A stretch of DNA of 32,488 nt from NCBI GenBank assembly GCA_947176915.1, contig CAMWSM010000026.1:1-32488 (forward strand), written 5' to 3'. The position numbers were made by a program, and so were the translations under genes. The number at the start of each line of letters is the position of its first letter. The first letter of the stretch is position 1. This stretch comes from an uncultured Porphyromonadaceae bacterium. GTDB taxonomy: Bacteria > Bacteroidota > Bacteroidia > Bacteroidales > Muribaculaceae. Below the pieces are notes generated by a model. It made no database searches. It was not told the origin of the DNA and saw only the letters and a program-made list of their open reading frames with translations. Shown one piece after another: positions 1-7,514 of this stretch.

Positions 1-125
1 TTGGCTTGGCGGTGGAAGCCGCTTAGCCTATGAATAATTTTTTAACGAACTATTGCTTTATGCGATGCAAAATTAATTCTTAATGATGATATTTCAAAAT
101 TCACCCTCTATTTAATCCCGGCAGA

Positions 126-155
126 TTTGTAATTTAAAAAAATTTGCTAAATTTG
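126..155 (+). promoter_or_regulatory. Bacteroidetes-type promoter directly abutting the GH25 start
   Basis: A TTTG (126-129) and TAAATTTG (148-155) are separated by 18 bp, close to the Bacteroidetes primary-sigma consensus (TTG/TTTG, about 19-21 bp, TAnnTTTG). Only 4 nt separate the -7 box from the GTG start of the next gene, so the transcript would begin at or within the start codon and have little or no leader. Confidence 0.6.
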
Positions 156-159
156 TAGT

Positions 160-930
160 GTGAAGTTACCATTCGTAAAGCGTCCGTTGAAAGATGTATT
201 GGTGGCATTCGGTTTTATTCTTGTGTGTGGCCTGCTTGTCTTTGCTGCATTCTGGGCATATCATCAGTTTATCACCACTCCCCCTTACGTCGATCCTGAC
301 AGGTTTCCTGTCAGGGGAATTGACGTGTCTTCTCATAACGGGGATATCGACTTTATGAAAGTTAAGAAGAGCGGCATTGATTTCGTCTTTATCAAAGCCA
401 CGGAGGGGGGAGATTTTAAAGACAAGAATTTCCGCACAAACTACGAAAAGGCATCGAAAGCCGGTCTTAAGAAAGGGATTTATCACTTTTTCCGTTTTGA
501 CCGCGACGGAGTGGAACAAGCCCTAAATCTTCTCCGGGCTGTCGGTAACCGACACCCTGAGCTCGGATTGGTGATAGACGTTGAAAAAACGGGCAATCCC
601 GACTCCATTCCTCCAAAACTTATCAACGAACGTCTCACAGAGATGGTGGATTATCTCAATCTCTTGGGGCATAGGGTGATGTTCTATTCCAACAGAGCGG
701 GATATTATGATTTCTTAGCCGAATCCTTTCCCGGATATCCACTCTGGATATGCGGCTTCTCTCAAAATCCTATCTATGCTGAATGGACTTTCTGGCAATT
801 TGACCACCATGGGAAAGTTGACGGAATCAAAGGGGATGTGGACCTGGATGCCTTTTGCGGAAACAGAGAGGAATGGCAACGCTATCTGAGAGGCGATCTC
901 TGGCCCTATTCCGCTCATACTCACAATTGA
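160..930 (+). CDS. GH25 family muramidase (lysozyme), N-terminally membrane anchored
   Basis: Glycoside hydrolase family 25 enzymes cut the N-acetylmuramic acid-N-acetylglucosamine bond of peptidoglycan. The 256-residue protein starts with a basic segment and one hydrophobic helix (about residues 12-36) without a clear signal-peptidase site, suggesting an anchored periplasmic enzyme. The catalytic domain runs from about residue 50: GIDVSSHNG with Asp55, the DxE pair Asp140/Glu142 in VIDVEKT, and Asp228 in GDVDLDAF, matching the acidic residues of the family. The start is GTG at 160; an in-frame stop lies at 148-150, and the first ATG (residue 66) would delete the anchor and the first catalytic Asp. 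A promoter box ends only 4 nt upstream, suggesting leaderless translation. The porU-like gene follows after 89 bp on the same strand. Confidence 0.88.
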   Translation: MKLPFVKRPLKDVLVAFGFILVCGLLVFAAFWAYHQFITTPPYVDPDRFPVRGIDVSSHNGDIDFMKVKKSGIDFVFIKATEGGDFKDKNFRTNYEKASKAGLKKGIYHFFRFDRDGVEQALNLLRAVGNRHPELGLVIDVEKTGNPDSIPPKLINERLTEMVDYLNLLGHRVMFYSNRAGYYDFLAESFPGYPLWICGFSQNPIYAEWTFWQFDHHGKVDGIKGDVDLDAFCGNREEWQRYLRGDLWPYSAHTHN

Positions 931-1019
931 AATTCTTGCCATTTTCAGCCACAATAAGAGGGGCTGTCTTTACGTTACTTATCAAGGGTGATGACATTCT
1001 CAGCCACTCTATTTTTATC

Positions 1020-4000
1020 ATGCAATCCATAATAACAGACCTCATCATTCATTTCAATAGATATATATGCTCCGGATCCTCATTTGTCCGGAATTATCTT
1101 TCCGCTCTGCTTGCCGCAATAATGTTATTCCTTATTGCGCCTGACGCCTATTCCCTGAATCCCGATTTTTATGCCGCAACATCCAGACTATCCTCGGGCA
1201 AGTGGGCAAAAATCGAGGTAACCTCCACGGGAATGCAACTGATCCCAAACGCCACCCTTAAGTCTCTTGGCTTTTCCGATCCTAAGAAAGTAAATGTTTA
1301 CGGCTTCGGGGGAAGGATGTTGTCGGAATCTCTTGACAATTCAATGACAGATGACCTTCCAATCCTCCCCTCCGTAATTACACCGGAAGGAATAATCTTT
1401 TTCGGTCATAACAATATCACCTGGAATCAGTCGGTTGAAAACCCGGGACATAAAATGAATCCTTATTCCGAGAAATCATTTTATTTCATCAGCGATTGCG
1501 ATGCCACACGCCCCGAGCCCGGAGAGCCGAAAGTGGCATTCAATGAATCATATCCGGAAACCACAAAATTCAAACGCCGTATTCTCCATGAGCAGGAGGC
1601 AATTGCCCCATACGATTCGGGAAGCCTTTTGCTCGGCGAAGATTTCAAGACCCAACCCAGGCGTGTCTTCTCATTTAACCTGCCCGACCCGGCAGGTGAA
1701 GCAGATGTAAACGTCTGCTTCGGTGCCAATGTATCAAATGGTTCATCAACTTTAAATATTGATTTAGGCGACGGCGACCCTTATTCCCGCAATATCCCGG
1801 GAGTAAACAGTTCTCAGGTGTTTCTTGTCCGCAAAAGCTTTCCCGGAAAAGTTGAGGCTAAAGAGAAACTTGACGTTACCATTCAATATTCCAATACGGG
1901 AGTGGCATCCACAGCCGCCCTTGATTTCATTGAAATATTCTATGATTCATCTATCAGATTAAGGGATAATCAGCTTTATTTCTATGTAGCGCCGGATTCA
2001 GAGAGCAATGTCAGAGTGGAGAATTGCAACGAGACAACGGTGATCTGGGATATAACCGACCCACTCCACCCCCGCCTTGCAGATTTGCGCCGCGAGGGTT
2101 CCTCTGCCGTTTTCACATCACCGGCAGGCTACCACGAATATGTGGCTTTCAATAATTCAAAATGCGGATATGCCGTAAAGGAGGCGGGAAAGATTGCGAA
2201 CCAGAACATTCATGGAATGGATATTCCGGAGATGCTTATTGTCGCTCCCTACTCATTCAAAAGCGCAGGAGACCGTCTTGCCTTACTGCATGAGCAGACT
2301 GACGGCAAGAGATGTCTTGTCCTGACCCCGGAAGAGATCTATAACGAATTTTCCTCCGGCACTCCCGATGCCACTGCCTTCAGGAAATTATTGAAAATGT
2401 GGTATGACCGCGCAAAGGCTGCCGGCGTGCCACACACAAAATTCTGCCTGCTAATGTCACGTCCTACATACGACAATAAGGGATGTACCGCCGAGGGAAA
2501 AAAGACTCCGTATCCACGCATTCCAATATGGCAGACAGAAACCTACTTCTCGGAAACCACCTCATATTCCACGGATGATTATATCGGAATGCTGGCAGAC
2601 AACATCACTCCTCTTAACAAAAATTCGGCAGAGATAATGGTGGCTGTAGGCAGAATGCCTGTGAGAACTCTTGCGGAAGCGGAATCAGCCGTCGCAAAAA
2701 TTGAAAAATACATTAAGTCTCCCAATTTGGGTTATTGGCGCAACAATATAATGGTTATTGCGGACGACCAAGACGCCGGAGTGCATCTGAAGCAGGCTGA
2801 AAATGTAATGTCGCTTCTCACCTCGGCTCCACGTGGAGATAAGTATGTGTATGAGAAGCTGTATCTCGATGCTTATCCTCTGGAATATTCCGGAGTCGGC
2901 GCCGTCTATCCTCAGGCTAAAACGAGATTGCTGGAGAAATGGAACGAAGGCGTGGCATGGATAGACTATATAGGACATGCCAATCCCACCAGCTGGACAC
3001 ATGAGAACCTTCTGACATGGAATGACATCAACTCCATGAATAATAAAAATCTTCCCTTTCTATATGCCGCCACCTGCGAGTTTCTCCGATGGGACTCCGA
3101 CGACATAAGCGGCGGAGAGATCATGTGGCAAAATCCGGATGGAGGAGTGATCGGGATGATATGTCCGAGCCGAACCGTATATATAACTCTCAACGGACTC
3201 CTTAATGCAGCCTCAGCAAAATTTCTTCTGACGGAAGATGAGAACGGAAATCTCCCGGCATTGGGCGAGGTTATGGTGAAAGGGAAAAATAACACTCCCA
3301 ACGACAATAATAAATTGAGATACGGCTTTTGCGGCGATCCCTCCCTCACTCTTCCGAATCCTTCATACGAAGTCAGAATCGACGGTTTCAACGGCTCTGT
3401 TCCGGGCAAGGATGAGGACTATCCGGTAGTAGGGGCAAGAGGGTCGATAAGTCTCCGGGGGAGCATCACCGATCGGTCGGGAAATGTAATGGAGGATTTC
3501 GACGGCATTGTGGAATTGAGAATATTCGATTCTGAAACGGTGAGGACAACTCTCGGAAATGGCGCTGACGGAAAAGTCGACACATATAATGACAGAAAAA
3601 ACAGACTTTACACAGGGCGTGTAAAGGTAAATGCCGGCAGATGGTCAACCACTGCGGCGCTTCCGTCAGAAATAGAAAACAACTATAGTCCTGCCCTCAT
3701 ATCACTCTACGGATACTCATCCACAGGGAAAGAGGCAACGGGAAGTTTTGACAAATTCTATATTTACGGTTTCTCGGAAACGGCTCAGGAGGATAACGAG
3801 GGTCCGATTGTAAGCGAATTATGGCTTAACAATCCGGGCTTCTCATCCGGAGATGTAGTAAGCCCCTCCTCCCTCTTCAAGGCAGTCTTCAGCGACCCCT
3901 CGGGAATCAATGTTTCCGACGGGGGAATCGGACATAACCTTTCCCTTACTATCGATGAAAAAAATTTCATCTCCGATCTGGCTTTATATTATGCCCAGAA

Positions 4001-4454
4001 TGAGGAAGATCCAATCTCCGGCAGCGTCACTTATCCCCTATCGGGACTGGAACCCGGGGAACACACACTGAAATTCACTGTCTGGGACAACGCCAACAAT
4101 TCCACGACACGCACATTGGATTTCAAAATAGCAGCCGACTGGACCCCGACAATCACTACCCTGACTACGGATGCCTTCCCAGCCACATCCTCAGTGAATT
4201 TCATTGTAGCTACGGATGGAGTAATCGAAGGGATGGAGTGTGTAGTGGATGTCATTGACCTCTCGGGAAAAACACTTTGGACCGGGATGTCAAAGGTTTC
4301 GGAAAATTCATCCTCTGTAAGAATCCCTTGGGATCTTAACTCATCAAACGGAGGAAGGCTGCCACGCGGGATATACATGTATCGCGCCACTGTAACGGGA
4401 AAGAACGGCTACTCCACCACAAAGACCAAAAAAATTGCGGTTGCCGCATCCTGA
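1020..4454 (+). CDS. porU: Type IX secretion sortase PorU-like C25 peptidase
   Basis: PorU is the C25 (gingipain-type) cysteine protease of the outer-membrane type IX secretion complex; it removes the C-terminal signal of cargo proteins and attaches them to the cell-surface anchor. From the ATG at 1020 the product is 1144 residues, the usual size. A signal-peptide-like hydrophobic stretch (about 29-45, ending in DAYS) follows a 25-residue N-region. The C25 domain carries His653 in YIGHANP and Cys686 in AATCEF, with spacing typical of the His/Cys dyad. The C-terminal ~100 residues form an Ig/FlgD-like domain ending in a GIYMYR motif, as in type IX C-terminal domains. An in-frame GTG-type start exists at 855 inside the GH25 gene, but it would place about 55 unrelated residues before the signal peptide. 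The PorV-like partner lies three genes downstream. Confidence 0.85.
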   Translation: MQSIITDLIIHFNRYICSGSSFVRNYLSALLAAIMLFLIAPDAYSLNPDFYAATSRLSSGKWAKIEVTSTGMQLIPNATLKSLGFSDPKKVNVYGFGGRMLSESLDNSMTDDLPILPSVITPEGIIFFGHNNITWNQSVENPGHKMNPYSEKSFYFISDCDATRPEPGEPKVAFNESYPETTKFKRRILHEQEAIAPYDSGSLLLGEDFKTQPRRVFSFNLPDPAGEADVNVCFGANVSNGSSTLNIDLGDGDPYSRNIPGVNSSQVFLVRKSFPGKVEAKEKLDVTIQYSNTGVASTAALDFIEIFYDSSIRLRDNQLYFYVAPDSESNVRVENCNETTVIWDITDPLHPRLADLRREGSSAVFTSPAGYHEYVAFNNSKCGYAVKEAGKIANQNIHGMDIPEMLIVAPYSFKSAGDRLALLHEQTDGKRCLVLTPEEIYNEFSSGTPDATAFRKLLKMWYDRAKAAGVPHTKFCLLMSRPTYDNKGCTAEGKKTPYPRIPIWQTETYFSETTSYSTDDYIGMLADNITPLNKNSAEIMVAVGRMPVRTLAEAESAVAKIEKYIKSPNLGYWRNNIMVIADDQDAGVHLKQAENVMSLLTSAPRGDKYVYEKLYLDAYPLEYSGVGAVYPQAKTRLLEKWNEGVAWIDYIGHANPTSWTHENLLTWNDINSMNNKNLPFLYAATCEFLRWDSDDISGGEIMWQNPDGGVIGMICPSRTVYITLNGLLNAASAKFLLTEDENGNLPALGEVMVKGKNNTPNDNNKLRYGFCGDPSLTLPNPSYEVRIDGFNGSVPGKDEDYPVVGARGSISLRGSITDRSGNVMEDFDGIVELRIFDSETVRTTLGNGADGKVDTYNDRKNRLYTGRVKVNAGRWSTTAALPSEIENNYSPALISLYGYSSTGKEATGSFDKFYIYGFSETAQEDNEGPIVSELWLNNPGFSSGDVVSPSSLFKAVFSDPSGINVSDGGIGHNLSLTIDEKNFISDLALYYAQNEEDPISGSVTYPLSGLEPGEHTLKFTVWDNANNSTTRTLDFKIAADWTPTITTLTTDAFPATSSVNFIVATDGVIEGMECVVDVIDLSGKTLWTGMSKVSENSSSVRIPWDLNSSNGGRLPRGIYMYRATVTGKNGYSTTKTKKIAVAAS

Positions 4455-4484
4455 TTCAGGTAGTGATTTAATAATGCGAAAAAT

Positions 4485-5129
4485 ATGACCTTAGCAATGC
4501 TGAACAATATAATTCTTCCTGAACCTACACTGCGACGTCTCCCGTGGTATCTTGCCTACGTCGATATTTTGAAAGCAAGGAACGTGGAACACGTTTCATC
4601 AACGCAAATTTCAAGAGCCTTGAATGTGGACGCTTCACAAATAGCCAAAGACCTTTCTTTCCTCTCGCTGAAAGGGAAGACCCGCATAGGTTATGAGGTG
4701 GATGCCCTCGCCTCCACCCTATCGGATTTTTTGGGTTTTCACACTCCGCATAAGGCATACGTCTTCGGCGCAGGCAGTTTGGGAAAGGCATTGATGCAGG
4801 ATTCCGGACTCTCAAACTATGGGCTCGATATTGTTGCCGGTTTCGACATAGACCCCCTAAAGATAGGCTCGAAAGTGGGAGAGGTTCCTATTTATCATAT
4901 TGACTCTCTGGAAGAGGTCATGACAAAGGAGCCTGCGACAATCGGTATCCTCACCGTGCCGGCGGATAAGGCCCAGGATACTGCCGACATAGCTATAGGG
5001 GAAGGGATAAAGGCTATCTGGAATTTCACTCCCTACAGAGTGAAGGTGGCGGAGGGGATAGTAATGTCTAACACATCAATCTATGCTCATCTCGCATTGA
5101 TATATAACCGTCTTAATGCCGAGAGCTAA
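4485..5129 (+). CDS. rex: Redox-sensing transcriptional repressor Rex
   Basis: Rex is a dimeric repressor that senses the NADH/NAD+ ratio; NADH binding releases it from DNA, derepressing fermentation and anaerobic respiration genes. The 214-residue product has the family length. The N-terminal winged helix begins with PEPTLRRLPWYL and contains SSTQISRALNVDASQIAKDL; the Rossmann domain has VFGAGSLGKAL (Gly95, Gly97, Gly100) with Asp121 after the second strand; the C-terminal swapped helix ends with YAHLALIYNRL. ATG 4485 is chosen; ATG 4497 is equally possible and would remove four residues. The gene follows porU by 30 bp and no promoter box is evident between them, so it may be co-transcribed with a secretion gene. 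Target operators in the window were not recognised. Confidence 0.93.
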   Translation: MTLAMLNNIILPEPTLRRLPWYLAYVDILKARNVEHVSSTQISRALNVDASQIAKDLSFLSLKGKTRIGYEVDALASTLSDFLGFHTPHKAYVFGAGSLGKALMQDSGLSNYGLDIVAGFDIDPLKIGSKVGEVPIYHIDSLEEVMTKEPATIGILTVPADKAQDTADIAIGEGIKAIWNFTPYRVKVAEGIVMSNTSIYAHLALIYNRLNAES

Positions 5130-5142
5130 TTTTGAATCATAT

Positions 5143-5162
5143 CTGAGAAATTCACTTCTCAG
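5143..5162 (+). other. Short hairpin in the rex-FAH-like spacer
   Basis: CTGAGAA (5143-5149) and TTCTCAG (5156-5162) form a 7-bp stem with a 6-nt loop, ending 9 nt before the next ATG. There is no T-run, so it is not a classical terminator. It could limit initiation or be a processing site within the operon, or be chance. Confidence 0.35.
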
Positions 5163-5171
5163 CAGTTGGAA

Positions 5172-5744
5172 ATGAAAATATTCGTTGTAGAAAATAATAA
5201 TTCGGAAGAGGTAAGGTCTTGGTATTTCCTGCCTGACTCCTGCCTGACAAATGCCGGAAAACCGTTCTTCATCCCTGAAATCTTCAAGGATATGAGCGCA
5301 CATCCTCTCCTGGCTTTTAAAATCACACGTCTGGGCAAAACAATTTCAGAAAGATTCGCCGACAGATATTTCACAGGAGCGGCAGTGGGCTTCCATTTCG
5401 TTGCCACGCAATATGCGAAGGAATTGAACGCAATGCAGTTGTCGGCGGATCGTGCGAGAGGTTTCGACCGTTCTCTTTTCCTGACCGATTTCATTGAAAA
5501 GGAGAAATTCCTTTCCGGGTCTCCCATTAAAGTATATCGCAACGGGATTGATATGCTTGACCTTCACCCCGACTTCAGCAACGAAGCAATCGGACACGTC
5601 ATTGAGGCTGTGTCGAAAGAGAACACTCTCAAAATGGGAGATATAATTATTCCCCTCCTCTACCCCGGCTTCACTGTAAGCATTGACGACGAAATTGAAT
5701 TAAGAAAGGAGGACAAGACTCTTCTCCGAATTGAAATAAAATAA
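5172..5744 (+). CDS. Fumarylacetoacetate-hydrolase-fold protein lacking metal ligands (probable pseudoenzyme)
   Basis: The protein (190 residues from ATG 5172) resembles the small FAH/YcgM-type hydrolases of Bacteroidetes, judged from memory of the family: KPFFIPEIFKDM near 32-43, KITRLGKTISERFADRYF near 52-69, a final TLKMGDIIIP segment and the IDDEIELR...LLRIEIK end. In active members a metal is bound by two Glu in an ExE motif and an Asp in a GIDFTARD-like motif. Here the corresponding stretches read SAHPLLAFKI and AVGFHFVATQ, so both Glu and the Asp appear replaced (His, Leu, His), and the GTP-type loop near the C-terminus reads IPLLYPGF. The family's N-terminal IGRNY segment is also absent. 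It is therefore probably not a hydrolase. It sits between rex and porV, only 3 bp from porV. The TTG at 5166 is a possible alternative start. Confidence 0.65.
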   Translation: MKIFVVENNNSEEVRSWYFLPDSCLTNAGKPFFIPEIFKDMSAHPLLAFKITRLGKTISERFADRYFTGAAVGFHFVATQYAKELNAMQLSADRARGFDRSLFLTDFIEKEKFLSGSPIKVYRNGIDMLDLHPDFSNEAIGHVIEAVSKENTLKMGDIIIPLLYPGFTVSIDDEIELRKEDKTLLRIEIK

Positions 5745-5747
5745 ATA

Positions 5748-6965
5748 ATGAAGCTCTATAAAAGATATATCTCGGCTGCTTCGGCACTCCTGCTCTGCGG
5801 CAATATCATGGCTCAGAATGACATCAAGAACGAGGACTTCAATCCTGTCAACACCGGAGTAACCACTCTGAGCATCACTCCTGATGCAAGAGGCTCGGGC
5901 ATGGGAAATCTTGGTGCAGCTACTGATCCGGATGTCAATTCACAATTTTGGAATCCCTCCAAATACCCCTTTGCCTACAGCAAAGGGGGTATAGCTGTTT
6001 CATATACTCCATGGTTGCGGAAAATAGTAAATGATATTTTTCTGGCAAATCTTACCGGCTATTGGAAACTGGGGAGTAGTGAAGTGTGGGCGCTAAGTTC
6101 CTCTTTCCGATATTTTTCACTTGGAGAAGTTACATCTGAGTCAGATATAAACGGAGATCCTCTTCAGACTATCAACCCATACGAATTTGCCGTTGATGTC
6201 GGTATTTCACGAAAATTTTCTGAAAGATTTTCAGGAGGTGTAGTTGTCAGATATATTCTCTCGGATCTCTCTTTCGACAACACACTTTCAGGGGAATCCA
6301 ACACGGCTGCGAGCGCCTTCTCCGTAGATGTTTCCGGCTATTACGTCTCCTATCCGATGATAGGCAGAAGTGAATGTCAGTTTGCATGGGGTTTCGATAT
6401 ATCCAATATTGGTACGAAAGTAAGCTATGACCACGGCACCACCTATGCATTCCTCCCCACAAATCTAAGATTGGGCACACAGTTCATGTTCCCCGTGGCT
6501 GACTATAACACGCTTTCCGTCGGACTTGACCTCAATAAACTTCTCGTCCCTACCAAACCACGCCAGAAGGATTATGATATGGACACAATAGAAGGTCAGA
6601 CAGAATATGAGGAGGCAACCGAAAAATGGGAAAATATGTCGCCGATCGAGGGTATTTTCAAAAGTTTCTCTGACGCACCCGGCGGATTTGGAGAGGAGTT
6701 GAAGGAAATTAACGTCTCTATAGGCGCGGAATACGCCTATAATCAGCAATTTTTTGCCCGTTTAGGCTACAATTATGAGAATGCTATGAAGGGAGGAAGA
6801 AGTTATTTCACCTTTGGCGCCGGATTCTCACTGAATGTGGTTCAGCTCGATGCCTCATACATGCTTGCCACTGCTCAGAGCTCACCCCTCGACCAGACCC
6901 TCCGCTTCACACTCTCATTCGATATGGAAGGTATCGGAGATCTTTTCGGCAAACGTCGCCGTTAA
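5748..6965 (+). CDS. porV: Type IX secretion outer-membrane barrel PorV (LptO)
   Basis: PorV is a FadL-like outer-membrane beta barrel that collects cargo from the type IX translocon and hands it to the PorU sortase. The 405-residue product has a signal peptide (basic start, hydrophobic ISAASALLLCG, cut near IMA-QND). The family hallmark follows: an SITPDARGSGMGNLGAATDPDVNS segment (given here in part) with FWNPSKYPFA. Alternating amphipathic strands continue to a final FTLSFDME strand, with a short basic tail. The insertion around 275-305 (charged, Asp/Glu/Lys rich) is probably an extracellular or periplasmic loop. It starts 3 bp after the FAH-like gene, so translation is likely coupled. Presence of PorU in the same gene run supports the call over a generic FadL/PorQ protein. 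Confidence 0.85.
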   Translation: MKLYKRYISAASALLLCGNIMAQNDIKNEDFNPVNTGVTTLSITPDARGSGMGNLGAATDPDVNSQFWNPSKYPFAYSKGGIAVSYTPWLRKIVNDIFLANLTGYWKLGSSEVWALSSSFRYFSLGEVTSESDINGDPLQTINPYEFAVDVGISRKFSERFSGGVVVRYILSDLSFDNTLSGESNTAASAFSVDVSGYYVSYPMIGRSECQFAWGFDISNIGTKVSYDHGTTYAFLPTNLRLGTQFMFPVADYNTLSVGLDLNKLLVPTKPRQKDYDMDTIEGQTEYEEATEKWENMSPIEGIFKSFSDAPGGFGEELKEINVSIGAEYAYNQQFFARLGYNYENAMKGGRSYFTFGAGFSLNVVQLDASYMLATAQSSPLDQTLRFTLSFDMEGIGDLFGKRRR

Positions 6966-7037
6966 CCCTCTTAACCCTAAAGCCTTAAGCCTAATAACTA
7001 ATAACCTAATTAACCTAATAACCTAAAAACCTAAATT
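6966..7037 (+). repeat. CCTAA-rich low-complexity spacer between porV and ispF
   Basis: The whole 72-bp spacer is made of irregular copies of CCTAA/CTAATAA/TTAACC (about eight CCTAA-like units). The plus strand contains only two G residues. The RNA would be nearly unstructured and runs directly into the ispF ATG. No promoter box or ribosome binding site is visible in it. Confidence 0.75.
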
Positions 7038-7514
7038 ATGTATCGAATAGGACAAGGATATGACGTACACCGTCTTGTAGAAGGACGCGAACTCTGGATC
7101 TGTGGAATAAAACTTGATCATACGCACGGATTATTAGGACATAGCGACGCAGACGTAGCGATACACGCTCTGTGCGATGCACTCCTGGGCGCGCTGGCTT
7201 TGCGCGACATAGGCTATCATTTCCCGGATACGGATCCGGCCTACAAAGGGGCGGATAGCAAACGCCTGCTTGCAGAAGTGTGCAGGATGATAAGAGAGAG
7301 AGGATGGGAGATAGGCAATGCCGACATTACCATCATGGCGGAAGCACCCAAATTCAAGCCACATATCGAATCAATGCGTGCAAAACTGGCAGAAGTTATG
7401 CAGACTGACATAGATCATGTCTCTGTTAAGGCAACCACTACCGAAGGGCTCGGTTTCACAGGACGCAGGGAGGGCATAGCAGCAACTGCCGTAACTCTAT
7501 TATATAAGAAGTAA
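7038..7514 (+). CDS. ispF: 2-C-methyl-D-erythritol 2,4-cyclodiphosphate synthase
   Basis: IspF catalyses the fifth step of the MEP isoprenoid pathway, converting the CDP-ME 2-phosphate made by IspE into the cyclic diphosphate with release of CMP. The 158-residue product is full length: YDVHR gives metal ligands Asp9 and His11, [12 protein letters not shown] gives the third ligand His43, [11 protein letters not shown] is the flexible substrate loop, and [13 protein letters not shown] near the C-terminus binds the cytidine. Translation starts at ATG 7038 after the CCTAA-rich spacer; its stop is immediately followed by the helicase ATG with no gap. The IspE gene of the same pathway is in this window at 13282-14172 on the other strand. 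Confidence 0.97.
   Translation: MYRIGQGYDVHRLVEGRELWICGIKLDHTHGLLGHSDADVAIHALCDALLGALALRDIGYHFPDTDPAYKGADSKRLLAEVCRMIRERGWEIGNADITIMAEAPKFKPHIESMRAKLAEVMQTDIDHVSVKATTTEGLGFTGRREGIAATAVTLLYKK

Noticed and set aside
1..43. Possible terminator hairpin (GGCT..GCGG/CCGC..AGCC, 3-28) with six T at 38-43, or the last ten codons of an upstream gene ending at TGA 31-33
   Set aside because: The stem has mismatches, the T-run is 10 nt away, and the reading frame is cut by the window edge, so neither reading can be supported.
855..1019. N-terminal extension of the porU frame starting inside the GH25 gene
   Set aside because: It would put 55 unrelated residues in front of a good signal peptide; ATG 1020 gives a normal secreted protein.
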